From positions 1 to 20,232 of the IMG/VR virus record IMGVR_UViG_3300018424_000349: a stretch of DNA of 20,232 nt; one strand, written 5' to 3'. A program made the translations under genes and the position numbers. Source of the DNA: a virus. Below are positions 14,485-20,232 of the stretch, in pieces (the stretch's first letter is position 1; the number at the start of each line of letters is the position of its first letter). The notes below the pieces were generated by a model. It was not told where the DNA came from and did no database searches. It saw nothing but the letters and a program-made list of their open reading frames with translations.

Positions 14485-15304
14485 ACACAACAAAAAGAGA
14501 AACACTGCTTTTGTTTTTGAAGCACTTGCTCGCGAAGCAACTGTTGCTATTATCAAGGGCGACAACGATCGCAAAGCAAAAGTAGTGTCAATTGTTCGTA
14601 AGCACTTTACAGGCGATTCATTACTCAAGAAAGACCTAGAATGCTACCGCTCACTCTACGAAAATCAGAACCTAGATGAAACCACTAGTAAAAAAATTGT
14701 AGAGGCTGTGATGGCTGCTAAGCGCCTTATCGACCCCGATGGACTATTCAAGCAGCAAACAGAAATCATCAATGACATCAACAAGGAACTCAGTCCTGCC
14801 ACATTCAACAACTTTGTGCCAAACTATAAGTCATTGGCTACTATTGCAAAGATGTTTAATACAAGCTCACCCAAGCAGGCTGTAATGTTGGAGTCAAAGA
14901 TTGTAGAAGGCATGACTGGTATTATTGAAGAGCAGACAATGCAGCCTATTGATGCGATTACATTTACTACATTTACCAAGAAGTTTAACAACAAGTATGG
15001 CGACTCTTTACTTCGAGAGCAAAAAGAATTATTAAACCACTACATCTCATCATTCTCTACCGATGATTTGGAAACAAAGATCTACCTCAATCGCGAACTC
15101 ACAAGATTGAAGGAATCCCTTGAGAAAGCAAAAGAAGTTGAAGAGGTTGCTGCTGATCAAGAAATGATTAGAAAAACAGAGTTAGTCAAGGAGCGCCTTG
15201 CAGCTTTATCAAACGAAACTAACTTGACAGAAGCAACTCTCTTCACAATCTTGAAGACTCAAGAACTCGTAAAGGAAATCTACGACGATGGCAGTAACAG
15301 TTAG
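14474..15304 (+). CDS. Conserved helical protein between portal and protease, unknown function
   Basis: A 276-residue, almost wholly helical protein starting MKNKHNKKRNTAFVFEALAREAT; ATG 14474 is preferred over the adjacent TTG because GGAG at 14463-14466 is seven bases ahead. The NTAFxFEAL-RE start is one I recall from marine T4-like phages. In T4 the interval from gp20 to gp21 encodes prohead-core proteins (gp67, gp68), so a core or scaffold-like role is possible by position only. The region near residues 218-240 is a charged coiled coil. It overlaps the portal gene by 11 bases and the next gene by 17. Confidence 0.8.
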   Translation: MKNKHNKKRNTAFVFEALAREATVAIIKGDNDRKAKVVSIVRKHFTGDSLLKKDLECYRSLYENQNLDETTSKKIVEAVMAAKRLIDPDGLFKQQTEIINDINKELSPATFNNFVPNYKSLATIAKMFNTSSPKQAVMLESKIVEGMTGIIEEQTMQPIDAITFTTFTKKFNNKYGDSLLREQKELLNHYISSFSTDDLETKIYLNRELTRLKESLEKAKEVEEVAADQEMIRKTELVKERLAALSNETNLTEATLFTILKTQELVKEIYDDGSNS

Positions 15305-15860
15305 AATTGTCCCAGTACCAGAACCGGTCAAGGTTACAATCAAGCCCAAGACCCCTCCTCCTACCATAACCCTCGAATTAAATATTCGTAAGTCTCTTAG
15401 TGGTGATCTTATGATCTTTGACCACGGCGACATCGACATCGTTCTGTCTGGAAAGGACAAGAAAATTACTGCGTTCCCTAAGCAAACAATGACTGACTTT
15501 ACCTATGGCGCACAAAATCGCCTATTCAATCATCTTGCTAGAAAGGGCATCGTCATTCCTGAGTCTATTCAGGGCGGTTCTTATTATGGCGCAATGGAAG
15601 CAAACCTACAAGAATCTGCAGATGGTAAACTAAATGCAGCCAAGTTTGCGCTTGTAAGTATTGAGAAGTTTATTAAAGAAGAGAAGCCTTACTACGAAAA
15701 TGTTGAAGCAGCAGTTGGCGGATTTGAAGATGAATACACTAATCCCGATAAACAGGATTCAACTGAGCTTGGCGAGGTTCCTCATCGCGATGAACAAGGC
15801 TCTATCCGCAAGGGTTACATTCGAGACCCCTACACCTTCTCTTACATGTACACAATCTAG
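15288..15860 (+). CDS. Conserved phage protein of unknown function
   Basis: A 190-residue protein starting MAVTVRIVPVPEPVKVTIKP, with a proline-rich beta-type N-terminus, then LNIRKSLSGDLMIFDHGDIDIV (about 31-52), TYGAQNRLFNHLARKGIV (about 71-88) and ESIQGGSYYGAMEA (about 91-104). The C-terminus has a YxRDPYTFSYMYTI end. It begins inside the preceding gene (17-base overlap). I recall this family from the same position in environmental T4-like genomes; no function known. Likely virion or prohead related by context. Confidence 0.8.
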   Translation: MAVTVRIVPVPEPVKVTIKPKTPPPTITLELNIRKSLSGDLMIFDHGDIDIVLSGKDKKITAFPKQTMTDFTYGAQNRLFNHLARKGIVIPESIQGGSYYGAMEANLQESADGKLNAAKFALVSIEKFIKEEKPYYENVEAAVGGFEDEYTNPDKQDSTELGEVPHRDEQGSIRKGYIRDPYTFSYMYTI

Positions 15861-15869
15861 GAGTCCGTT

Positions 15870-16439
15870 ATGGCAGATGAAATGAAAGTTATAATGGAAC
15901 GTTGGGATAGGTTTGTTGTATCAGAAGAAAAGAAAAAAAATACTTTTGTAACTTGGGCAATCTTAGAAGATGCTCTAAGGATTGCTGTAAAAGCAAAGGA
16001 AAACAAAGAATTTGCTGATAAGATAAAAAATGCTTTACTCGATGGAAGTATTGAGGGTGGAAGTGAAATTGCCGAAAATACTATCAAACTTGCTCTAAGT
16101 TTTCTTGATATTGGCACATCTTTTGTAAAGCCGGGAATAACAGCCGCAAAATTAATAGGCTCAATGGTGTCGGCTTATGCAAGAGCACCAGATGAAAAAA
16201 CAAGCGGAAATCCAATCCTTGATTTGTTTAATTTGGATGATGGTTTTCAAGAGCTTATAGATGATAAATTAGAAGATAAGTTTGTTGCCCAAATGATTGC
16301 TAGAGTACAGCAAGAGGTTGAGAAAAATCCAGATCAGCTAATCCCTGATTTTGACGAAGTCGTACAAGCTTGGCTGCCAAAACAAAATCTTGCCGGAACA
16401 ACGGATAACAACGTAATTAAACAAAAAGAGAAAAAGTAA
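15870..16439 (+). CDS. Class II-tagged protein of unknown function
   Basis: A 189-residue protein whose start, MADEMKVIMERWDRFVVSEEK, contains the class II tag after four extra residues; ATG 15882 (MKVIMERW) would match the 7889 copy exactly in layout. A lysine-rich helix follows, then a hydrophobic central part (about 70-105), the motif NPILDLFNLDDGFQELIDDKLED (about 111-133), and a charged C-terminus. I recall the FNxDDG-LIDD motif from other tagged phage proteins. A-rich composition sets it apart from the neighbours. I infer a packaged internal protein. It abuts the next gene (TAA then ATG). Confidence 0.82.
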   Translation: MADEMKVIMERWDRFVVSEEKKKNTFVTWAILEDALRIAVKAKENKEFADKIKNALLDGSIEGGSEIAENTIKLALSFLDIGTSFVKPGITAAKLIGSMVSAYARAPDEKTSGNPILDLFNLDDGFQELIDDKLEDKFVAQMIARVQQEVEKNPDQLIPDFDEVVQAWLPKQNLAGTTDNNVIKQKEKK

Positions 16440-16781
16440 ATGGAACTCTTACTATTCATACTTATAGCCTACGGGCTCACGCAGATTTTGGTATACAGCG
16501 ATATGCCAATCTTAAAAAGACTTAGACCAGACAAAGAATCTTATAGAGGATACGGCAAGGTTTTTCATTGTCCTATGTGCATGGGTTTTCACGTTGGCTG
16601 GTTTTTGGTCCTACTTTCTCCTTGGACAGAACTATTTATGTTTGACCCAACTTTGATAAATGCTTTTCTATTTGGCTGCCTCTCGTCTGCAACATCTTAT
16701 GTTCTCAATATGGTGTTCTCAGATGAAGGAATTATGATAAAGCATAATTACACAAAAGATAACTTTTTTGGAGAAGAATGA
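16440..16781 (+). CDS. Small membrane protein with CPMC motif
   Basis: A 113-residue membrane protein: helix 1 (LLLFILIAYGLTQILVY, 3-19), a basic loop, then KVFHCPMCMGFHVGWFLVLLSP (about 40-61), where a CXXC pair leads into helix 2, and helix 3 (LINAFLFGCLSSATSYVLNMVF, about 72-93). The CPMCxGFxVG pattern is one I recall from phage and bacterial small membrane proteins of unknown function. The cysteines could bind metal or be redox-active. It starts directly at the previous stop and overlaps the next tiny frame by one base. Confidence 0.75.
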   Translation: MELLLFILIAYGLTQILVYSDMPILKRLRPDKESYRGYGKVFHCPMCMGFHVGWFLVLLSPWTELFMFDPTLINAFLFGCLSSATSYVLNMVFSDEGIMIKHNYTKDNFFGEE

Positions 16782-16846
16782 TGAACAACTTTTTACTATC
16801 TAAATGGGGACTACAACCAGTCCGCCGATGCTGTAAAGGTTCTTAA
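16781..16846 (+). CDS. Possible 21-residue basic peptide
   Basis: A short frame starts on the last base of the preceding stop (TGATG) and encodes a basic peptide ending QPVRRCCKGS, with a lone WG and a CC pair. The overlap is like that of real genes around it, and no other gene uses these bases. I have a weak recollection of similar RRCC-ending small phage peptides next to this membrane protein. It could be a genuine micro-protein or chance. Confidence 0.4.
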   Translation: MNNFLLSKWGLQPVRRCCKGS

Positions 16847-16851
16847 CTCAC

Positions 16852-16866
16852 GCGGGTAGCGCCCGC
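16852..16866 (+). promoter_or_regulatory. GC-rich hairpin in the leader of the tagged gene
   Basis: GCGGG-TAGCG-CCCGC can form a five-base-pair GC stem in an otherwise AT-rich gap. It ends about 14 bases before ATG 16881, with AAGGA at 16870-16874 between. No T-run follows, so it is not a standard terminator. It may protect an mRNA end or tune translation. The 16782-16880 gap holds only this and the tiny frame. Confidence 0.45.
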
Positions 16867-16880
16867 ATAAAGGAATACAA

Positions 16881-17138
16881 ATGAAAATTACAAAAACCAG
16901 ACTAAAACAAATCATTAAAGAAGAAATAGATAGAGCTTCTGAAATCAAAGCAGAAAGAATTGTTAGCTTTATAAAAGATCATGGTGACACCCACGCAGAA
17001 CTTGTTCATCAAGATGATGGTTCTATGAAAATTAAAGTTGTAACAAAGGTATACGATACTAACACTCGTAAGACGAGTTCAAAAGTAGACTACATTGAGC
17101 CCACTATGCAAGCAGCAAGAAGGATACTGGAATACTAA
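16881..17138 (+). CDS. Small class I-tagged protein next to the prohead protease
   Basis: An 85-residue protein starting MKITKTRLKQIIKEEI, the clearest copy of the class I tag; its tag differs from that at 4956 by one residue in the first fifteen (I for M at 11). The mature part would be about 70 residues: a helix, then a probable beta segment (AELVHQDDGSMKIKVVTKVY, 38-57) and a C-terminal helix. It stops one base before ATG 17140 of gp21, so the presumed substrate and its protease are translated together. Confidence 0.82.
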   Translation: MKITKTRLKQIIKEEIDRASEIKAERIVSFIKDHGDTHAELVHQDDGSMKIKVVTKVYDTNTRKTSSKVDYIEPTMQAARRILEY

Positions 17139-17139
17139 A

Positions 17140-17739
17140 ATGAAACTACTACGAGAATACTACGAACTATGTGAAGGTGGTGTTTGCCAAGACCTTCTTA
17201 CCGAAGATGAGAAACGTTTTGTTTCTAACGGCGGCATGATGCTTTCTGGTAAACTGCAAGAAGCAGACGTTCAGAATGGCAATGGTCGTATTTATCCATA
17301 TAAAGTTTTAACCCGAGAGGTCCAGAACTATAAGAAGCTTGTAAAAGAAAACAGAGCGCTCGGAGAGCTAGACCACCCCGATGATTCAGTTATAAACTTG
17401 AAGAACGCTTCACATATGGTCACAGACATCTGGATGGAAGATAAAGCTGTCATGGGTAAGGTTAAAGTCCTTAACACACCGTCTGGGCAAGTTCTTAAGT
17501 CTCTTGTGGAGTCCGGTGTAAAACTTGGCATCTCATCTCGTGGCATGGGCTCCGTGTCCGAAGCAGCCGGTAATGTTGTTGTCCAAGAAGATTTTCAGCT
17601 TATCTGTTTTGACTTTGTGTCAGAGCCGTCTACTCCTAATGCCTTCATGATGAAAGAGGCAAAAGGATACAAAAACACAGTCTTTACAAAAGCTGATCGA
17701 ATTAACAGATTACTTAACGAGGCTTTAAAAGATGAATGA
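17140..17739 (+). CDS. 21: Prohead core protease (T4 gp21-like)
   Basis: A 199-residue serine protease of the T4 gp21 / herpesvirus assemblin type, which matures the prohead by cutting the core, capsid and internal proteins after glutamate. Visible features are GGMMLSGKLQEADVQNGNGRIYP (about 29-51), matching the gp21 start; the catalytic histidine in GELDHP (about 81-86), and the catalytic serine region in LGISSRGMGS (about 129-138). The end, FDFVSEPSTPNAFM, is also typical. ATG 17140 gives a length close to T4 gp21 (212); 15 codons upstream in frame lie in the previous gene. Its stop overlaps the next gene by eight bases. In T4 the scaffold and major capsid genes follow; here they do not. 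Confidence 0.93.
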   Translation: MKLLREYYELCEGGVCQDLLTEDEKRFVSNGGMMLSGKLQEADVQNGNGRIYPYKVLTREVQNYKKLVKENRALGELDHPDDSVINLKNASHMVTDIWMEDKAVMGKVKVLNTPSGQVLKSLVESGVKLGISSRGMGSVSEAAGNVVVQEDFQLICFDFVSEPSTPNAFMMKEAKGYKNTVFTKADRINRLLNEALKDE

Positions 17740-18160
17740 TAAGAAAGAAGAAGAAAAATTAGATGAAGTCGGCGCTCCGGGGCTTTCTGTTGTATTGACA
17801 AATTTAGATAATTTGGTAAAAATATTAACAACAGTAAATAAAACTGTTAAATCAAAAAAGTTAGAAAAATCTATTAAAGCGATTAATTTTATATATGATG
17901 GTTTTGAAAAAATGAAAAAAAACTATCCCAAAACATATAAAATGGTTCTGGGTGGTGCAGCAGTATTAGATCCTTATGGTGCCATAAAGGCTGGTGCTGC
18001 AAGAAAAATAATAACAGCATTTGTTAATTCGTTTGGTCTTAATCCCCCTCCAGAAATGCCACAAATAGATACTACAAAACCTCCACCACCACCAAAAAAA
18101 CTAGAAGAATCTTTATATAGGATGCAAGTTATTGCAGGAATTAGCAAGAAGGAATCATGA
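17732..18160 (+). CDS. Protein of unknown function downstream of the protease
   Basis: A 142-residue protein with an acidic start (MNDKKEEEKLDEVGAPG), a helical lysine-rich middle (residues 20-70), a small-residue hydrophobic stretch (MVLGGAAVLDPYGAIKAGAA, about 71-90) and a proline-rich segment (KPPPPPKKLEE, about 117-127) before a short helical end. It is strikingly AT-rich: I count 11 G/C in the 60 bases 17821-17880. The LDEVGAPG start could be a gp21-type cut after glutamate, but it lacks a standard tag. Position suggests a prohead component. No family recognised. Confidence 0.78.
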   Translation: MNDKKEEEKLDEVGAPGLSVVLTNLDNLVKILTTVNKTVKSKKLEKSIKAINFIYDGFEKMKKNYPKTYKMVLGGAAVLDPYGAIKAGAARKIITAFVNSFGLNPPPEMPQIDTTKPPPPPKKLEESLYRMQVIAGISKKES

Positions 18161-18588
18161 ACAAAGCACAATTAAAGAAACTAATCAAGCCAGTCGTAAA
18201 AGAGTGCATCCAAGAAGTCCTTATCGAAGAAGGACTTCTCACAGAGGTAGTATCTCAAGTAACTGCTGGCTTATCCAAGCAACCAATTGTCGAGAACACA
18301 CCAAAGAAAAAGAACGATAAGCTATTTAATGAAGACTTGCAAATGCAACGCAAGTCCCGAGAGGCAAAAAAGAAAATACAAGAGCATCGTAGAAAGTTGC
18401 TAGACGCTATTGGTGGAGATGCATACAACGGAGTTGACTTGTTTGAGGGCACAGAGCCTATGAAACAAGCAGGAACACCCGGAGCATCACATAGACCAGA
18501 CCCTCTTGGCGACGATCCCTCAGATGCAGGAGTAGACATCTCTTCCCTCATGGGACAGGCAAGCAAAGTTTGGCAAGCGATTAAATAG
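18157..18588 (+). CDS. Prohead-region protein with lysine-rich helical start
   Basis: A 143-residue protein starting MNKAQLKKLIKPVVKECI, followed by QEVLIEEGLL. This is longer than, but similar in character to, the class I tag: a basic amphipathic helix ending in EE. The middle (50-80) is a charged coiled coil; the end holds LDAIGGDAYNGVDLFEGTEP and a low-complexity proline/aspartate stretch, then GVDISSLMGQASKVWQAIK. I recall close relatives, well conserved, near gp21 in marine T4-like phages. A core or scaffold role is possible. It overlaps the previous gene by ATGA. Confidence 0.8.
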   Translation: MNKAQLKKLIKPVVKECIQEVLIEEGLLTEVVSQVTAGLSKQPIVENTPKKKNDKLFNEDLQMQRKSREAKKKIQEHRRKLLDAIGGDAYNGVDLFEGTEPMKQAGTPGASHRPDPLGDDPSDAGVDISSLMGQASKVWQAIK

Positions 18589-18596
18589 GAATAATA

Positions 18597-18845
18597 ATGG
18601 CTATCAAAAAGGGTGCAAATGTTGTTGTAAATGCAAGAGAATGCAGAGGCAACCACGAAAAGATGATCCGCAAGTTCATTAAGAAATGTAAGAAAGAAAA
18701 GATCATCGAACAGGTAAGAGAAAGAAGATACTTCAAGAAGCCTTCTGATGTCAAGCGACATGCAAAGCAAGCAGCTATTCGTAGACACAAACGTGATGTT
18801 GCCAAACAAAAGGCAAAAGATGCTGCACGCGAAAGAAATAGTTAA
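18597..18845 (+). CDS. rpsU: Phage-encoded ribosomal protein bS21 homologue
   Basis: An 82-residue, very basic protein of the bacterial bS21 family, which sits near the anti-Shine-Dalgarno end of 16S rRNA and helps initiate translation. The core MIRKFIKKCKKEKIIEQV (about 23-40), then RERRYFKKPSDVKRHAKQ and AAIRRHKRDVAKQKAKD, follows the bS21 pattern of a RRFKR-type helix, an RRREFYEKP-type turn and a basic tail. E. coli S21 has 71 residues; the extra is N-terminal. AGGA upstream gives a good ribosome site. Some marine phages are known to encode S21; one role proposed is steering host ribosomes to phage mRNA. Its place among virion genes suggests late expression. Confidence 0.85.
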   Translation: MAIKKGANVVVNARECRGNHEKMIRKFIKKCKKEKIIEQVRERRYFKKPSDVKRHAKQAAIRRHKRDVAKQKAKDAARERNS

Positions 18846-18847
18846 GA

Positions 18848-18855
18848 CTATTTAT
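18848..18855 (+). promoter_or_regulatory. Candidate late-promoter-like element CTATTTAT
   Basis: Located in the 38-base gap between bS21 and a virion-type gene. It is the same octamer as at 10306-10313, about 28 bases before ATG 18884, with GGAGG at 18873-18877. Extended by one base its complement reads TATAAATA, the T4 late-promoter core, but on the opposite strand, where no gene follows. Treat as a candidate. Confidence 0.35.
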
Positions 18856-18883
18856 ACTGACTATGTAAAAACGGAGGTTTCTT

Positions 18884-19297
18884 ATGTCTAACTTTATCAA
18901 GTCCTACCAAGCGAATGTAGGACTTAACCATGTGCCTGCATATCAGGTCTCGGGACAACCATTTGCTAGTGGGTCTATTAGTGCTACAAGTGGAGACGCA
19001 GTTGTTGTTCGCTTTCCATATGTAACAAGATGGGTTCATGTAATTAATCACGATACCAACGAACTAACTTGTTCTTTTTCTGAAGCAGGTCTCAGTGGAG
19101 ATAACCACTTTAAATTACACAGAACTCACGGTACCAATGAAGGCTACTATTCTCCTAGATTAGAATTAAAAGTTTCAGAAATGTGGTTTACTGGCTCTGC
19201 CGATTTTGATGTGGTAGCTGGCTTGACCTCCATCCCTACTTCTCGCACCACAACTGCCGATGGCACAAGCTGGTCAGGCTCATCTGGGGTGGGTTGA
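18884..19297 (+). CDS. Probable small virion structural protein
   Basis: A 137-residue, beta-rich protein starting MSNFIKSYQANVGLNHVPAYQVSG, with VVRFPYVTRWVHVINHDTNE (about 41-60), the aromatic motif EMWFTGSADFDVVAGLTSIP (about 98-117) and a glycine/serine-rich end. Low lysine content and beta character fit a capsid-surface or tail-appendage protein. GGAGG six bases ahead of ATG 18884 is a strong start. A few bases separate it from the next, appendage-like gene. I recall similar proteins in environmental phages at this position; the exact structural role is not known. Confidence 0.7.
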   Translation: MSNFIKSYQANVGLNHVPAYQVSGQPFASGSISATSGDAVVVRFPYVTRWVHVINHDTNELTCSFSEAGLSGDNHFKLHRTHGTNEGYYSPRLELKVSEMWFTGSADFDVVAGLTSIPTSRTTTADGTSWSGSSGVG

Positions 19298-19300
19298 TAG

Positions 19301-19975
19301 ATGGCTCAGTTTGGATGGGCATATGTAGATTGTGCTGATTCCGGTGGTGGTGGCGGACAAGCCGCGGGACCAACCGGATCTATACAATTTTTAACTGGCA
19401 GTAACGCAACTAGCGGTTCCGCTAAGTTGGTTTATTACACATCTTCTTTTGGTTCATATTCTCCAAACACACTTCTTGTAAGCGGAACGCTGGTCGTCCA
19501 AGGAACAATTACTGCTAGCTCATTCGTTGTAGACCAGACAAACATTATTTCTGGTTCTACAATCTTTGGTAACAGCAACGATGATACTCACCGAATAACT
19601 GGTAGTTTATATGTGGGTCAATCTGGTTCTGTTGAAACAACCTTTCAAGTCTTGCCTTCTTTAAGTCAATCCGTTACACTTGGTATGAGGCATAGCTATA
19701 GAAGCATAAGCGCTTCTGGACTTACTTCTTCAACTGGAGATTATATTATCGGTATTGGCGGCAGTGGTGATATAGAGTTTAGACTACACTCTGCATCTGT
19801 CCATGGCTCAGGAGCCATTCTCGTAATTAAAGATGAGACAACCACAAGAACAGGTGCGATAACATTATCCGCTTCTGCTCCCAATAATATTGATAATAAC
19901 GGCTTTTATGAGATATCAGGTACGATGCCGGCGATATCTTTATATTCAAACGGTGCTAATTGGTTCGTATTCTAG
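19301..19975 (+). CDS. Tail-fibre or appendage-like structural protein
   Basis: A 224-residue protein, MAQFGWAYVDCADSGGGGGQAAG at its start. After a glycine linker come serine/threonine/glycine-rich beta segments with the repeated style TGSIQFLTGS and SGTLVVQGTITASSFVVD, then GSTIFGNSNDDTHRITGSLYV (about 84-104), common in trimeric phage fibres. The C-terminal part (about 150-224) looks globular and ends in SLYSNGANWFVF, a motif seen at the ends of fibre-like domains. It is likely a host-contacting or decorating component. Confidence 0.7.
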   Translation: MAQFGWAYVDCADSGGGGGQAAGPTGSIQFLTGSNATSGSAKLVYYTSSFGSYSPNTLLVSGTLVVQGTITASSFVVDQTNIISGSTIFGNSNDDTHRITGSLYVGQSGSVETTFQVLPSLSQSVTLGMRHSYRSISASGLTSSTGDYIIGIGGSGDIEFRLHSASVHGSGAILVIKDETTTRTGAITLSASAPNNIDNNGFYEISGTMPAISLYSNGANWFVF

Positions 19976-19984
19976 GAGGTTTAA

Positions 19985-20232
19985 ATGGCATATAACCTCT
20001 TATCTGGGACAGTAGTAGCGAACGAAACAGTAATCGTTCAGCCACCCGATTCTGATGGTAAAAACCTTGTTGAAGGTAAATTCTTTGGTGATGGCACAAA
20101 CATTACCAATGTCACGAGAATTGTAGCAAATGGCACAACAGATTATATGGTTACTGTTGGAGCCAATTCAGATAGCTTGGTAGGCGAACCAAACTTGCAA
20201 TTTAATGGTTCTCGTCTATATGTAAATGGAAA
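19985..20232 (+). CDS. Fibre-like structural protein, cut by window end
   Basis: The frame opens at ATG 19985 after AGGAGGT (19974-19980), which overlaps the stop of the previous gene, and stays open to the end, giving about 82 residues: MAYNLLSGTVVANETVIVQPP, then EGKFFGDGTNITNVTRI and FNGSRLYVNG. GDGTNITNV is a common motif in phage tail fibres and appendages. It probably belongs with the preceding gene in an appendage operon. The rest lies beyond the window. Confidence 0.7.
   Translation, partial: MAYNLLSGTVVANETVIVQPPDSDGKNLVEGKFFGDGTNITNVTRIVANGTTDYMVTVGANSDSLVGEPNLQFNGSRLYVNG

Noticed and set aside
14373-16640. Further CTATTTAT copies at about 14373 and 16630 as promoters
   Set aside because: Both lie inside coding sequence with no nearby downstream start, and the AT content makes chance matches likely.
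16852-16880. Hairpin as an intrinsic terminator
   Set aside because: The stem is not followed by a T-run; the next bases are purine-rich and contain the ribosome site of the next gene.
17795-17823. TTGACA inside the 17732 gene as a second sigma70 promoter
   Set aside because: No acceptable -10 box lies 16-18 bases downstream (only A-rich sequence) and it is well inside a coding region of very high AT content.

Overview
The window is a tightly packed, one-directional segment of a T4-like (contractile-tailed) bacteriophage genome. All 32 coding regions I can support lie on the + strand. Most are joined by ATGA or TAATG overlaps or by gaps of a few bases, so translation is probably coupled along long transcripts. 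Recognisable T4-type hallmarks are a DnaG/TOPRIM primase end, an Mre11/Rad50-type recombination nuclease, the large terminase (gp17), the portal (gp20) and the prohead protease (gp21). The lysis-type proteins (small holin-like protein, inner-membrane spanin, secreted membrane protein) suggest a Gram-negative host. Many of the hypothetical proteins resemble ones I associate with environmental, mainly marine, T4-like phages; that is recall, not a search. I saw no tRNA, CRISPR array, insertion sequence or convincing intrinsic terminator.

Layout: 1-538 is the C-terminal part of a primase with an in-frame amber codon at its edge. 541-1602 is a tagged protein of unknown function. A strong sigma70-type promoter at 1599-1626 precedes a small membrane protein and a single-chain Mre11-Rad50 fusion (1849-4956). 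Two small tagged proteins follow, then an FtsZ/tubulin-family GTPase (5518-6648), then two more tagged proteins. 7684-9075 is a lysis-like block: holin-like protein, a tagged protein, a spanin that seems to start at ATT, and a secreted membrane-anchored protein. 9072-10881 holds small conserved genes. 10892-14484 is gp17 then gp20. 14474-16846 holds conserved hypothetical, tagged and membrane proteins. 17140-17739 is gp21, with a tagged gene directly in front. 17732-18588 holds two prohead-region hypotheticals, 18597-18845 a phage copy of ribosomal protein bS21, and 18884 to the end virion or appendage-type proteins, the last cut by the window edge.

The most striking pattern is a set of short N-terminal tags shared by otherwise unrelated proteins. 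Class I is MKITKxxLKQIIKEE-like (541, 4956, 5177, 6654, 7226, 16881, and a variant at 9987). Class II is MKxIMExWxxFVxEE (7889, 15870). A related lysine-rich amphipathic start occurs at 18157. Ten of 32 genes carry such a start, and they lie in the same module as the gp21 protease. In T4, internal proteins carry a short N-terminal capsid-targeting sequence that gp21 removes after a glutamate. I infer that these tags do the same job and that the phage packs a varied set of small proteins into its head, perhaps to be delivered with the DNA.

Other points of interest are the one-chain Mre11-Rad50 with an expanded Cys-X6-Cys hook, the phage FtsZ-like GTPase with its catalytic loop kept but without the usual FtsZ C-terminal docking tail, the phage bS21, the probable AUU-initiated spanin, a terminase lacking the usual Walker A lysine, and a portal protein with a glycine/aspartate repeat tail. 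The major capsid protein is not in the window, although gp21 is; in T4 it follows soon after.
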